Notes: a model not told the origin generated them from the letters alone. A DNA stretch of 64,000 nt from Dipteris shenzhenensis (GCA_047967505.1 CM106540.1), one strand, 5' to 3'. Positions 46,180 to 56,430 are shown, numbered from the stretch's first letter. Made by a program: numbers and translations.

Positions 46180-47640
46180 TGTGGGTACTTCTGTGGCCCA
46201 CTCCACAAGAAATTCCTTATAGGCCTTTTGGGTTGAGTATGATACATTGCCTAGAGTGGCTCCAAACTAACCAAATAAACCAAGCTGTGGCCAGCAGTAG
46301 CTAGTTAACAACTATCACCATGGAAGTGAGGTCAAGTCTAGCTGAACTCCAAAGGAGGAGTTTTCTCCTAATACTCTCCAATATAAGAGCTATCTACGGT
46401 GAAGGAGAAATACCCATGCCGACCTAGCAGCCCAAGTATTTGGCAGAGACACCCCTCTGAATCCAAGTAAAGCCGAAATTGGCTCCCCAATCTGCGTGTC
46501 CTCATCGTCATTACTCCAGAAGCCATTGCATTTATTCCAATTGATGTGTGCACCTGTTGTAGAATGAAATAAATCCAAGTCTGTCCTAAAAGAAGTGAGA
46601 GTCTAGGAGTGGTATCCAAAAAGACAACATAGTCATGAGCAAGCTCACTGTCCAAGATCTCCTCATCTTGGCTTAGGGAAAGTCTCAGCCAATAATGTCT
46701 GTTTAAGATCTCAAAGAGATGCTCATGAATTCAGCCACAAATAAGTACAGGAAAGCAGCAAGTGAACATCCTTGTCAGACGGCTCTGGAAATTTACATTC
46801 TCTCTCCCTTGTCCCCCTTGATTAGCATGTGGCTTTGGGCTGATTTGTACAATGGAGAAACCCTTTTGATCCAAGCATATGAAAAGCCAAAGCGTGAAAG
46901 GCACCCTCCAAGAAACCCCAATGTGCTCTGTCATAAGCTAACCCCTTTGATCCAAGCATCTGAAAAGACAAAGTGTGAAGGGCACCCTCCAAGAAACCCC
47001 AATCTACTCTGTCATAAGCTTTCTCAAAATCCAAGAGTAGAATGGCTAACCCTTGGCCACTTTGAATAGCCCATTTCGAAGCCTCCCAAAAGGAAAATTA
47101 CTATCAAAATTGCTTTGGCCAAAGCACAAAGCCCGTGTGCATATCATGATCTGGAACAAAGGATTGCTAAAACACAAATTGATAGCTTTTCCCATGATCT
47201 TATAGAAGCTAGCCAAAAGAGGGATTGGCCTCCATTGGGAGACTGAATTTCTACACCCCCCCCTTCAGGATAAAATGAATGAGACCCTATGTATGTGAAT
47301 CAGGCATAGCACTAGAGTCCCAAACGCTTTGCAAGGCTCAGGTAACATGTTTCCCAATCATGTCCCAAAAAGCAATGAAAAACAAGGGTGTCAACCCATC
47401 TGAGCATAGGGACTTGTCCTTATGAAGAGCAATGCAGTCCTAAACTCCAGATTGGTGAAAGGTGCATTATGTAAGATTCTGATATTTGGTTTCACCAATG
47501 CCAGAATAGTCTGCCAAACTTTATGTCTAGCATCACCTTTGGCTGGCATGTTAGGATTTGTAGAAAGAAGGGAGGCATAAGAATCAGTAGATATACAAAA
47601 GGTGGCATCAAGATTAGTGTTAGAATATGCAGCCAAGTTG
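46180..47640 (-). pseudogene. LINE-C (type 1) RT region fragment
   Basis: Minus-strand copy of the LINE-B linker and RT. Near 47600-47400: STDSYASLLSTNPNM and NAPFTNLEFRTALLFI. Then SQWRPI-like and DLVHD-like segments, and 47034-46822 gives MDFEKAYDRVDWGFLEGAL. The catalytic segment reads SELAHDYVVFLD: FADD has become LAHD, losing one metal-binding aspartate. It is truncated at both ends, and the left end borders the minisatellite. Dead. Confidence 0.82.
46860..47021 (-). repeat. 81-bp tandem duplication inside LINE-C RT
   Basis: Units 46860-46940 and 46941-47021 both cover the AYDRV motif region (words TTTGATCCAAGCAT, GGCACCCTCCAAGAAACCCC, CTCTGTCATAAGCT). They differ at about ten positions, so the duplication is not recent. 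Confidence 0.85.
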
Positions 47641-47649
47641 AGTCAATTT

Positions 47650-47764
47650 GGTATGTTCTAGTGTGAGTTTTAGTCTAGTATGTCCTATGGATCTCACGTG
47701 TCACATTGGGAGTTATCCCATATGCATAGGTGTTCATATGTGTGTGTGTGTGTGCTCTTATATA
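47650..47764 (+). repeat. Old LTR piece related to gag-only element 2, target of LINE-D
   Basis: TGTTCTAGTGTGAGTTTTAG...TTGGGAGTTATCCCATA matches the reverse complement of the gag-only element 2 LTR (about 22235-22140) with many changes. Its right part was split by LINE-D and continues after 50131. Confidence 0.5.
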
Positions 47765-50114
47765 GAGACGATGGCTGATTGGCGGCCTATATCCCTCATG
47801 CCTGTCATTTACAAACTCATTGCTAAAATGATTGTCCTCAGGGTTCGCTTCCTCTTGCAAGCAGGACTTCATCCTAGGCAGTATGGGTTTGTCCCCAGAA
47901 GGCAGATCACTGACAATATCTCCAATGCCTTGCTTGCGATTGAGTATGCCAAATATTCTAAACAAGATGTTCTCATTCTGCAAGTAGACATTGCGAAAGC
48001 TTTTGATACTGTCCATTGGGATTTCATCTCTCAAACTATGCAAAAATTGGGATTTGGCTTTCGGCTTGTCCACATCATTTACTGGCTTTATTCTCATGCC
48101 ACTGCACAGTGCTTGCTTGGTGGTGGGTTGTCAAGAACCTGGACTATGACTCGCTCAGTGAGACAGGGTTGCCCTCTTAGTTCCTTACTGTATGCCATTG
48201 CTACCCATCCGTTACTCTTGCATATGGACTATCTGGCAGATACAGGACAGCTTCATGGTTTGCAAATTCCAGGGGCACAGTCTTTTCTTGCACAGGCTTA
48301 TGCTGATGATTCATTCTTCATGTCAAGGAATTCTCAAAGTGATCTTTCTCGTTTGATGCATACACTGAATGATTTTGGCATAGCTGCTGGACTGCATATC
48401 AATTTTCAGAAATCAAAACTTCTAGCTTTGAAAGAAGCTGATTGGCATGCACTGTTTTGGCCAGGCCACATTATCTCTTCCCTTACTATTGTCAGACATC
48501 TCGGATACCCCATTGGCTGGAATATTACTCCGCAACAACAGCTCAAATGGGTGCTTCAAAAGATCAACAAGAAGCTGGAATACTGGCATTTGTCCACTTG
48601 GCCTCTACATGTTCGACTCCGGATAGTACAGTCCATCATTATGGCATATGTGCAATTTTATTTGCCTCTTCTTCCTTGGTCTTTCAAGCATTTGGCCTCT
48701 TATATGTCCCAAGCTATGGAGATATTTTGGAAAAGCAAATCTCTTAAAAAAGCTTTGCGACTACTACCTATGCAGTCTATTTGTTCACCCAAGACTCATG
48801 GGGGGCTGAATATTCTCAATCTCCAGGTTCATATGTTGGCAAGAAAGAGCACTATGATTGCTGATTTTTTTCAGCAAAAACAACCATGGGCTATTATGTT
48901 AGCAGCTATGTGTGGAAACATGGCTTCCCATGCATATGGGCATTGGATTACAGATCACTGGGAAGCAGTTTTATCTACCTTTCAGGGAAAAATTCCTGGT
49001 TGCCCTGTTTCTACTGCTTTTCTTCATGATTGGAAGAGAATTCTTTCATATGCAGAATGGATAGGTGCTTCCTCTCATCATGGCAATTCTTTTCGATTGG
49101 AAAGCATCCATTGGAGCAAGGTGTTTGCATCGCCTCTCGCTTTACAGGCACCTATCAAAGCATATAATCTCATGAAATTGGGCATAAGATTTGTTGGTGA
49201 TGTTGTGGATCAACAAGGCTATACACTTTCATTTCCACAAGCTTGCAGGACATTCTCCTTGGGTCTGCATCATAGATCCATTTGGAGAACACTTTCAACT
49301 ATGTTGCAGCCATTTGTTCCGGTTCCTCCACTGTTTGCACAGGACAGATTAATGGACTGGAATTTGACTTCCATACCTCCTGCTACACATACACTCTCGA
49401 TACACAATCTGACTTCCTCGAAGGTTTACAGATTTCTTCTTCCACAGCCATGGATTGACAAGCATGCCAACACTCTTTGGAATTTGGATAGGCCTTTATC
49501 TTGGTGGCAATCCCGTCTCATGAAAATCTGGAAAACCAAATTGCCATTGAAACAGAGGCTTTTCTTTTGGAGATGTATAGTGGGAGCCTTTTCCATTGGG
49601 GTGAAATTGGCAACTCGCCACATTGCTTCTCCTTTCTGCCCCCGTTGCTCTCATCCCCGCGAGACAGTTCCTCACTTATTATGGTTTTGCCCGCACTCTC
49701 GCACATTGATCACTCATGTTTCTCATTTACTGCGGCTTCGGTTCCCTTCTATCAGATTTGGGAAACTTTTCTGGATGTTTGGATGCTGCTCATCTCAGAT
49801 GTCTCCATTACTCCTTTTCTTTCATTGGACTCGCTTTTGGGTATTATGGACCATCTGGACACAGAGACTGCATTCTAGGATGGGTCAACAGTTTCCTCAG
49901 GCATATATTTTCTTCAGAATGTCCCTTAAGCAGTCTTTACATGACAGTCTTGCTGCAAGGGATTTGGATGCTACTTGCCTTGAAGTGTTCTCTACTTGTT
50001 TTTGAGTTCTTCTATCGGGCTCTCTTTCGGAGTTCTTTGCTAGTGTGTGGGAGACTTCCCATATTGTAAATTCATGAGCATATAAATACAATGGATTTTA
50101 CCAAAAAAAAAAAA
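47765..50114 (+). mobile_element. LINE-D (type 2), 5'-truncated, with 17-bp TSD
   Basis: A perfect 17-bp duplication GTGTGTGCTCTTATATA flanks it (47748-47764 and 50115-50131). It starts inside the RT domain and ends with a 12-base A tail (50103-50114). 5' truncation, A tail and long TSD are hallmarks of target-primed reverse transcription. The unbroken frame and perfect TSD make it the youngest-looking LINE in the window. Confidence 0.95.
47768..50005 (+). CDS. LINE-D ORF2 C-terminal two thirds: reverse transcriptase and zinc region
   Basis: A 785-residue frame opens at 47648, but LINE sequence only begins at 47765, so the first 39 residues are flanking DNA; the element contributes about 745 residues from MADWRPISLMPVIYKLIAKM. 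RT motifs: GFVPRRQITDNISNALLAIE, ILQVDIAKAFDTVHWDFISQ (first D), SVRQGCPLSSLLYAIATHPL, AYADDSFF (catalytic YADD), GLHINFQKSKLL, VRHLGYPIG. The zf-RVT-like end has CPRCSHPRETVPHLLWFCPH. It has no stop. The endonuclease is missing, so this copy could not mobilise by itself; it could still be translated if transcribed. Confidence 0.92.
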   Translation, partial: TMADWRPISLMPVIYKLIAKMIVLRVRFLLQAGLHPRQYGFVPRRQITDNISNALLAIEYAKYSKQDVLILQVDIAKAFDTVHWDFISQTMQKLGFGFRLVHIIYWLYSHATAQCLLGGGLSRTWTMTRSVRQGCPLSSLLYAIATHPLLLHMDYLADTGQLHGLQIPGAQSFLAQAYADDSFFMSRNSQSDLSRLMHTLNDFGIAAGLHINFQKSKLLALKEADWHALFWPGHIISSLTIVRHLGYPIGWNITPQQQLKWVLQKINKKLEYWHLSTWPLHVRLRIVQSIIMAYVQFYLPLLPWSFKHLASYMSQAMEIFWKSKSLKKALRLLPMQSICSPKTHGGLNILNLQVHMLARKSTMIADFFQQKQPWAIMLAAMCGNMASHAYGHWITDHWEAVLSTFQGKIPGCPVSTAFLHDWKRILSYAEWIGASSHHGNSFRLESIHWSKVFASPLALQAPIKAYNLMKLGIRFVGDVVDQQGYTLSFPQACRTFSLGLHHRSIWRTLSTMLQPFVPVPPLFAQDRLMDWNLTSIPPATHTLSIHNLTSSKVYRFLLPQPWIDKHANTLWNLDRPLSWWQSRLMKIWKTKLPLKQRLFFWRCIVGAFSIGVKLATRHIASPFCPRCSHPRETVPHLLWFCPHSRTLITHVSHLLRLRFPSIRFGKLFWMFGCCSSQMSPLLLFFHWTRFWVLWTIWTQRLHSRMGQQFPQAYIFFRMSLKQSLHDSLAARDLDATCLEVFSTCF

Positions 50115-50131
50115 GTGTGTGCTCTTATATA

Positions 50132-50428
50132 TGTGTGTCGAGATCGTGTGTTCTTAGCCTGAGAAGAGACATAAGTATCCTTAGGAAGCATATCAGCAGG
50201 CATAGCATCTGGAGGCATTTTGTGCAGGACTAGCGGGCATTGTGAAGCCATGTGTCCAAACTTTTTACATTCAAAGCAGGCTCCTGCAAATAAACCCCAT
50301 TTCAGCTTGTAAAATGCACTGCCCATTGCAACATTGTTTACCGTAACAGAATATGAGTGTGGAGTGGGATTATCTGTATTCCACAAAATATGCAAAATCT
50401 ATTCGAGTTGCCATTCGGTCATGGTGGA
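50132..50428 (-). pseudogene. LINE ORF1 zinc-knuckle fragment (type 2)
   Basis: Minus frame 50395-50150: MHILWNTDNPTPHSYSVTVN, LKWGLFAGACFECKKFGHMA and a CCHC knuckle CFECKKFGHMASQC. This fits the end of a plant LINE ORF1. It lies between the LINE-D TSD and the AC microsatellite; its own RT partner is not evident. Confidence 0.6.
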
Positions 50429-50454
50429 CAACACACACACACACACACACACAC
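50429..50454. repeat. (AC)n microsatellite
   Basis: About 13 AC units, directly followed by a T run (50455-50462) that is the A tail of LINE-E on the minus strand. Confidence 0.95.
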
Positions 50455-50699
50455 TTTTTTTTAAGTGAAAGCTTTGATCGATTATATTACAAGAATAGTC
50501 ACCTAAGAAAAGAGGCGCTAGAAAATATATCAACTGAAGATCTCAGTATAAGCCAAATATACATCTGCAGGCAATCAAAGAAAGATTGCTACAGAGAACA
50601 CTTAAAGAAAGCAAACAAAGAAAAATTGGGATCACTAAAGACTTTACAATTGCGGTATGTCCATAAATTCCAAAGTGCTCAATAGCGAGCTCAAACAAA

Positions 50700-52327
50700 G
50701 AAAATATGAAACTACGGTCTCTGTGGATGAAAACCAAAGAGCTAGAAAAATTTCCCAAAGAGAACAGTCGGCAATCTTGCTCGTAGTCTCTGTCGAAGAG
50801 AATCTAGAAATTGTCGAGAAGACGGGCAATGCCAGAATAAATGAGGCACAGTCTCCTGAGAAATCAGACAGTGATGACATAAAGCAGGAGCAATGTGCCT
50901 ACGGGCCAACAACTGTCCAGATGGAAATTTTCCCAGAATCACTCGCCATGAAAGAACTTATTGCCGAAGTGGAACCTTGTATGCCCAAAGTTCCCGGAGT
51001 CTTTTCGTCCACCACTTGGCTGGCCGATGCATTTGCCAAAGAGAATTACCCCTTTCTGAAACTCAGGGTTGACGCAAAAGGATTTTGTATAATGCAGGCA
51101 CAGTAATCTGAGATAGCCTCAAAGGACGAGAGGAGGACCCAAGAGAAGTCAATGTCCAATCCTCTAATCGATCCTGGAGTTCCAAAGGGGGAATTGGAAC
51201 CAAAGGTGAAAGTATACAAGATTTGCTACCACAAAGTACGATAATGAGAACCCAAATCATACTGTATGGTTGCCAGAGAAAAGGGAAGAATAGAGCCATC
51301 ATCATGAATAACATCAGCAACAGTATTGATCCCTTTAAAAGAAATAAAGTAAGAACGGCGAGGTTCCTGTTAAGCAAGCGGAGGCTGAAAAACTTTGGAC
51401 CAGTGAATGCTTTCAGCCCGCAAAGAATTACTCATCAGAGACTGTCGACCATGCCATTCCAGGTGAGACAGAATATGCTTCTAGTCAAGAAGCAAGTTGG
51501 AGACCATAGGGCAGCCATGCAAAGCGCCATCGATGTACCCAAACAAGAAATCCCACCGAGCAAGAGTACTAATATGTGTGATGAGAGATTGAATCATGAG
51601 AGCCTAGGGCTAATCACCTTTCAAAAATTGCAACAACATTTTTCCCCTGCAAGCAAGGATGTGCACCTGGATATTAGTGATATTCAAATCTCCATGCATC
51701 TTAGGGGAACAAATTTGATGCACCGAAAGCAGTATGAGACTTTTTTGGCCATGTTTGGAACGCCAAAAGGTCTCCATAATGACAGACATAAAGAAATCAA
51801 GATCTGCCTTGGTGAACATGATCAAAGGCAAATAAAATTGAATGTACGCCACAAGCATGGACTGCACTATTTGGAGGCAAACATGTTAAGGCTAGGTTGC
51901 CAATTTTCAATATTCAAGCTTTTTTCGGAGCTTTATTAGAACCCAATCAATTTGTTGTCGACGAGTAAGTCCCTAGCCCAAAGGATAACCAAGGTGTTGA
52001 ACTAACTGAGTAGGTGGGATGATCTCCCTTGGCCATAAGAGACTGTGCCAGTCTTTAAGATGCAAAGGGAGCAGCTTAGACTTTTGAAAGTTAACATGAA
52101 GGACAGCTGCCAAACCATAAACTGAAAGGGCTTGCATCAAAGCAGAAAGATCAGGCGCAGTATTTCTTGGAGTAAAGAAAGAGTCATCAGCATAGGCCTG
52201 AGCAACCATGCTGCGATTATCATCTAGTTCCAAACCATGGAGAGAATCTGTAGCCACTAGATGATCAATGTATTGCAACATAGGATGAGTAGCAATAGCA
52301 TACAGTAAGGCACTAAGGGGACAGCCT
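50700..52327 (-). pseudogene. LINE-E ORF2: RT catalytic part to zinc region
   Basis: 52281-51973 gives SMVAQAYADDSFFTPRNTAP (catalytic YADD), AVLHVNFQKSKLLPL and LVQHLGYPLG. 51867-51610 gives LVAYIQFYLPL and QICSPKMHGDLNITNIQVHI. 51377-51063 gives LELQDRLEDWTLTSLGSSSR. 50942-50742 carries the zinc region HHCLISQETVPHLFWHCPSS. The four pieces lie in different frames. Plus-strand frames over the same bases (for example 51223-51939) have no domain support. Confidence 0.82.
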
Positions 52328-52650
52328 TGTTAGAACAAATTAATGAAGGTATACCTATGTTTGTGTGTGTGTGCTTGTGTGTCCATGTGTGTGACCACCT
52401 GTGTGGTGAGTGTGCCTGTAGTAGGTGTGATTGATGATGTGTCAATCAATAGGTGTGAGTGTGGAAGGTTCCAGTGGATGATTGAGAGATTCATGGAGAG
52501 ATCAGTGGAGTGATTTGTGGATCTGGGATGCTCTCTCTTGAGCTCACATGCAATGTATCACTGGCCTATATATTGGAACTTCCTCTCATGAATAAAGTAC
52601 TCTTTCTCCTTCATTGTTGATCTCATCATGACTTCTTTTCAGTTCCTTCA
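52328..52650 (+). repeat. 5' LTR of the non-autonomous element
   Basis: TGTTAGAACAAATT to AGTTCCTTCA. Contains GT-rich stretches, a TATATA (CCTATATATTGG near 52567) and AATAAA (GAATAAAG near 52592), consistent with LTR promoter and polyadenylation signals. Confidence 0.93.
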
Positions 52651-52652
52651 TT

Positions 52653-52664
52653 TGGTATCAGAGC
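52653..52664 (+). promoter_or_regulatory. tRNA-iMet primer-binding site
   Basis: TGGTATCAGAGC two bases after the 5' LTR. Confidence 0.9.
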
Positions 52665-53206
52665 CACGTCCTCCTTGAGCTCCTAGCCTCCATTTTTTGC
52701 CATGTCATCACTCCTACCACCTCCTTTCTCATTCACTAGTTTGCCCTCTTCTCATCCAAAATTGCAAGAGCTTGTTCTCTCTTTACATGCAACTATTCCC
52801 TGAACCCTCTGAGCTGTAAAAGCACCTTCCTAGGGCGCACTCCCACCTCAAAGCATTTTGCAAGATTTTGCCCCTGCTGCCCGTGCCGACAGCTTCTTCA
52901 CTTGGCGAATTTCTGCAAATTTCTTCCTGTAGACTCAACCATTTGCAAAACCCTCTTAGGGGAGGCTGGGCGGCGTTATGAGCTAGCTGCTGATGAAGTT
53001 TGAGTGCATTTGGTCCAAAGAAGAAGGAGAAGAGGCAGAAAAACCAGTCGGAATCGGCAACACTCCCACAGACAATGCCATGTGAAAATGTGCCTCTTCT
53101 TCATGCTGGACACTTTCCACAGTAAGGGCTTCCATTCCACCAAAAAGCCCTTTGTTTGCTGCTCTAGAAGTCTTCAATTGAGGCCTCCAACTTCAAACTG
53201 TTTAAT

Positions 53207-53800
53207 TTGGGAAAAACAGTCAAATATATGGTCAAAGGTCAAAATTCTGAAGGGACAAGGTCGTCAAAAGTTTCCTTGTTCATCATTTTTCACTTTTGCT
53301 TTTGGTCATCTGCTCATATAATGTCTTCTAGCATCGATTCAAGATTGATCTTTGGGTTGCTGTCCAATTTGACTATGTTTGACTATGTCTATGTTTGGAT
53401 GATGAGCTTCATTGACAACAATGATGTAGCCTATTTGATGCTTGAAGGTGACTCAGTGATGAATGTAGTTTCTATCATGATAGTTGAAGGCTATTTGCAC
53501 TTGGATGGTCATATTTTGCCTTACATTCATGTATCATCTTATGAGTCATATGAGCCTTACGTTTGTACAAGAGTAGACACTACCCTTGCAATGACAAGTG
53601 GTAAGACCCTCTTCATATTCAATCTATTTGAAGGTGTATGGGATGCAAGAAAGATCAAAGAGCAAAGGAGTTACAAGATTGGCTACACCAAGAACCTCTC
53701 CAATGACAATGAACCTCACACTATGGTAGCTTGGAAGAGAAGAAGGAAAAGGACACGACATGCCATCAAAGGGGGGAATTTCCCCACATCTTCAAATTAG
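53207..53800 (+). CDS. Unknown 197-residue ORF in the non-autonomous LTR element
   Basis: Starts MGKTVKYMVKGQNSEG and ends RHAIKGGNFPTSSN. The first 60 residues are hydrophobic/aromatic; a start at the internal MSSSIDSRLIFGLLS is also possible. The middle is acidic to neutral (FIDNNDVAYLMLEGDSVMN, ISSY/VSSYESYEPYVCTRVDT-type residues) and the end is strongly basic (AWKRRRKRTRH), which could bind nucleic acid. It has no CCHC knuckle, DSG or RT motif. I do not recognise it. It could be a degenerate gag, a captured host sequence, or chance; it is the longest frame in the element and in the element's sense orientation. An upstream frame at 53004-53321 also lacks a known domain. Confidence 0.4.
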   Translation: MGKTVKYMVKGQNSEGTRSSKVSLFIIFHFCFWSSAHIMSSSIDSRLIFGLLSNLTMFDYVYVWMMSFIDNNDVAYLMLEGDSVMNVVSIMIVEGYLHLDGHILPYIHVSSYESYEPYVCTRVDTTLAMTSGKTLFIFNLFEGVWDARKIKEQRSYKIGYTKNLSNDNEPHTMVAWKRRRKRTRHAIKGGNFPTSSN

Positions 53801-54079
53801 GAATATTTTTGTGTGTGTGGTCAATAAGGGTTCTCTGCCTTGGGATGTCCCCTTAAAAATATTTAAGGATTGCTAGTCATTTTGTCAAGAAACCTCCAAG
53901 AGAGATTGTAAACCCGGGACCAAAATTGGAGTGAGATCATGTTGGAGCTAGGGTCTCCAAATGAGTCTACTGCCAATGTAACTTAGAGTGAGTCTAGGTC
54001 AGGATCATGTGTGTTGCTACCAGAGGTGGGCAAGCCATGAAGTTTCCCATAGACTACTGCTAGGGGTCAAGGTCATCAA

Positions 54080-54091
54080 TTTGTGGGGGGG
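54080..54091 (+). promoter_or_regulatory. Polypurine tract of the non-autonomous element
   Basis: TTTGTGGGGGGG touching the 3' LTR; same G7 run as in both gag-only elements. Confidence 0.78.
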
Positions 54092-54414
54092 TGTTAGAAC
54101 AAATTGATGAAGGTATACCTATGTTTTTGTGTGTGTGCTTGTGTGTCCATGTGTGTGACCACCTGTGTGGTGAGTGTGCCTGTAGTAGGTGTGATTGATG
54201 ATGTGTCAGTCAGTAGGTGTGAGTGTGGAAGGTTCTAGTGGATGATTGAGAGATTTATGGAGAGATCAGTGGAGTGATTTGTGGATCTGGGATGCTCTCT
54301 CTTGAGCTCACATATAATGTATCACTGGCCTATATATTGGAACTTCCTCTTATGAATAAAGTACTCTTTCTTCTTCATTGTTGATCTCATCATGACTTCT
54401 TTTTAGTTCCTTCA
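54092..54414 (+). repeat. 3' LTR of the non-autonomous element
   Basis: TGTTAGAACAAATTG to AGTTCCTTCA, same length as the 5' LTR, followed by AGCCT (54415-54419). Confidence 0.93.
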
Positions 54415-54419
54415 AGCCT

Positions 54420-55297
54420 TGATGAACCAAACTATGAAGAGTCCATTCTTTAGAGATGTCTCCAGAAAGAATACAAGCAACATTGCTATCCCTGTAGAGC
54501 CAATAAATAACTTGCTGCATTTTTATTCCAAAGCCCAAGGCTCGCATTGTTTGCGAGATGAACTCCCATTGAACTGTGTTAAAAGCTTTGGCAATGCCAA
54601 TCTGTAAGAGCAAAACATCCTGCTGCGTGTACTTGGCATATTCAATCCCAACATAAGCATTGGCAATATTGTCCATGATATGCCTACAAGGAACAAAGCC
54701 ATATTGAGAAGGATGCAGCCCATCATGCAGATACCCTTTGATATGGTTAACAAGCATTTTAGCTATGATCTTGTAAACGATTGGCATGAGCATGATTGGT
54801 CTCCAATCAGTGATAAAATCAGAAATCTACTTCTTAGGAAGGAGCTTTACCGGTCCCTTTTTCCATGACAAGGGCATTTGCTGATTTTCCCAAGCTGAAT
54901 TAGCCATTTGCAGCAGAGGGTATTTGAGGCTATCCCAGAAAGCAAGAAAGAATTCAATAGTGAGGCCATCCCACCCTGGAGATTTCCATCTACCACAGGA
55001 TTTAACTGCATCTGACAATTCCCTTTCAGTGAAGGGAAGTTCCAGCTCCAAAGCCTGAGCTTGAGAAAGAATTGGATGGACATGTTGTAAAAGAAGCTGA
55101 CGTGCAAACAAAGTCTCAAGAGATGGAAAGTCCACATGCCCAAAATGGGAGGAGAAGTGCTGCACACAAAAATTATCAAGTTCAGAGCGAGATGAAGACC
55201 AAGAACCATGAGGCATCTGGACACGACAAATATTTACAGCCTGTCTTTTGTAATGCAAGCTTTTGAAGAATTGCTTCGAAGAGCAGCTTTTATCCAA
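54420..55297 (-). pseudogene. LINE-E ORF2: linker and first half of RT
   Basis: 55297-54827 gives the pre-RT linker (FCVQHFSSHFGHVDFPSLET, ELSDAVKSCGRWKSPGWDGL, MPLSWKKGPVKLLPKK) and 54793-54420 gives VYKIIAKMLVNHIKGYLHDG, YGFVPCRHIMDNIANAY, LLQIGIAKAFNTVQWEFISQ. In the last, the first catalytic aspartate of the usual QVDIAKAFDTV appears as QIGIAKAFNTV, so a metal-binding residue is lost. It joins to QGCPLSALL at 52327 across the LTR element. Confidence 0.82.
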
Positions 55298-55309
55298 AAA
55301 GGTCCTTTG

Positions 55310-56430
55310 TCAAGATCGGGTTTCCCATTTAGCAAGCTTTCTTCGATCATTTGATTGGAGACAAAATTTGGCCTGACATAAGTGCATGATTTCATGAGAA
55401 GACAAAGGCCGAAGGTGACTATGCTTAGTCAGACTCTGGCAATTGAGTTTAGCATGCACAACAGTCTCCTGTGTGGCTCGCATAAATGATTTACCATAAT
55501 CCCGAATCACAGCTTGCATTCGAGCAACAAAAGCCTGACATGCATAATCCAAATAAAAAAGCATCTGAGAAGAGAGAGGCTGAATAGCATAAGAAACCAT
55601 AGCTTTAAAATCAGCATGTTCCAAATAACTGTTATTCACCAACAAAAGCCTTCTGCAAGGGAATCTGTCATCAAGAAAGTCATGCATGGAGAGCCTCAAC
55701 CAAAGAGGTGCATGATCAGAATACGTGAAGGCATGATCAACGCAAAGTTGACAAGTAAAGGCATCACCACACTGCGGATCAACCTGATACCATCTGTCCA
55801 GGTGTGCCTGATAGGAAGATTGAGCATTGTGTTGAAAGGTATAGCCCAGGAGTGTGGGCTGTAATTCCTTCCATAGGTCCACCAAACGCAGCTGAACCAA
55901 AAAGTCAGACCATGCCTGTTGTTCAGAAGCCAACATATGAGTGTGGCACGAAGTATTATCTCCCGGTTGTGGAGCATTTTTGAAATCACCACAAATGAAT
56001 GCATAGTGTCTCCACGGATAATTATGCATGGCATCCCAAATCAACGCTCGACCGTTGGAAGAGTGAGGGGCATAAACCAATGCAAATTTAAATATTTCTC
56101 CTTTAACCAGGCATTGCATAATAATCCATCTACCATGGCAATCATTGAGAGCCACAACGGGCTGAAATCATGCCTCACCAAAAAAGCCACTCTTGAGAAA
56201 GAGTGCTCTCCAGCATAGAAAATATCATAACCAGCAAAATGTCCTATGTGACCAACATACATGTGCTGATTATGTTCTTGTAGAGCCACTATGTCTGGCT
56301 GTAATTGTCTGATATACATCCATACAAGTTTCCACTTTCTACCATCACACAAACCGTGTACATTGAGTGTAACGCATTTGATGTGGTCAAGCATATTTAC
56401 AGATATAGGACAAGTATGTACAGCAAACAA
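55310..56430 (-). pseudogene. LINE-E ORF2: APE-type endonuclease
   Basis: 56430-56041 starts with IKCVTLNVHGLCDGRKWKLV and PDIVALQEHNQHM (catalytic E). After one frameshift 56155-55310 (281 residues) continues: KFALVYAPHSSNGRALIWDA, YAFICGDFKNAPQPGDN (GDF motif, N to K change), WYQVDPQCGDAF and YSDHAPLWLRLS (SDH motif). Only one frameshift breaks the domain. It would nick target DNA for priming. Confidence 0.85.

Larger units (their letters stand above)
52328..54414 (+). mobile_element. Non-autonomous LTR retrotransposon with unknown ORF, inserted in LINE-E
   Basis: LTRs 52328-52650 and 54092-54414 (323 bp each), primer-binding site at 52653-52664, G7 purine tract at 54085-54091, and 5-bp TSD AGCCT at 52323-52327 and 54415-54419. 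The 1.44-kb interior has no gag, protease, integrase or RT that I recognise; the only sizeable frame is 53207-53800. About 11-12 differences separate the LTRs by eye (near 3.5%), almost all C/T or G/A changes. Confidence 0.93.

Noticed and set aside
51223-51939. 238-residue plus frame, and similar plus frames at 50657-51106 and 56566-57015
   Set aside because: They lie antisense to well-supported LINE RT and zinc-region frames and have no domain of their own.
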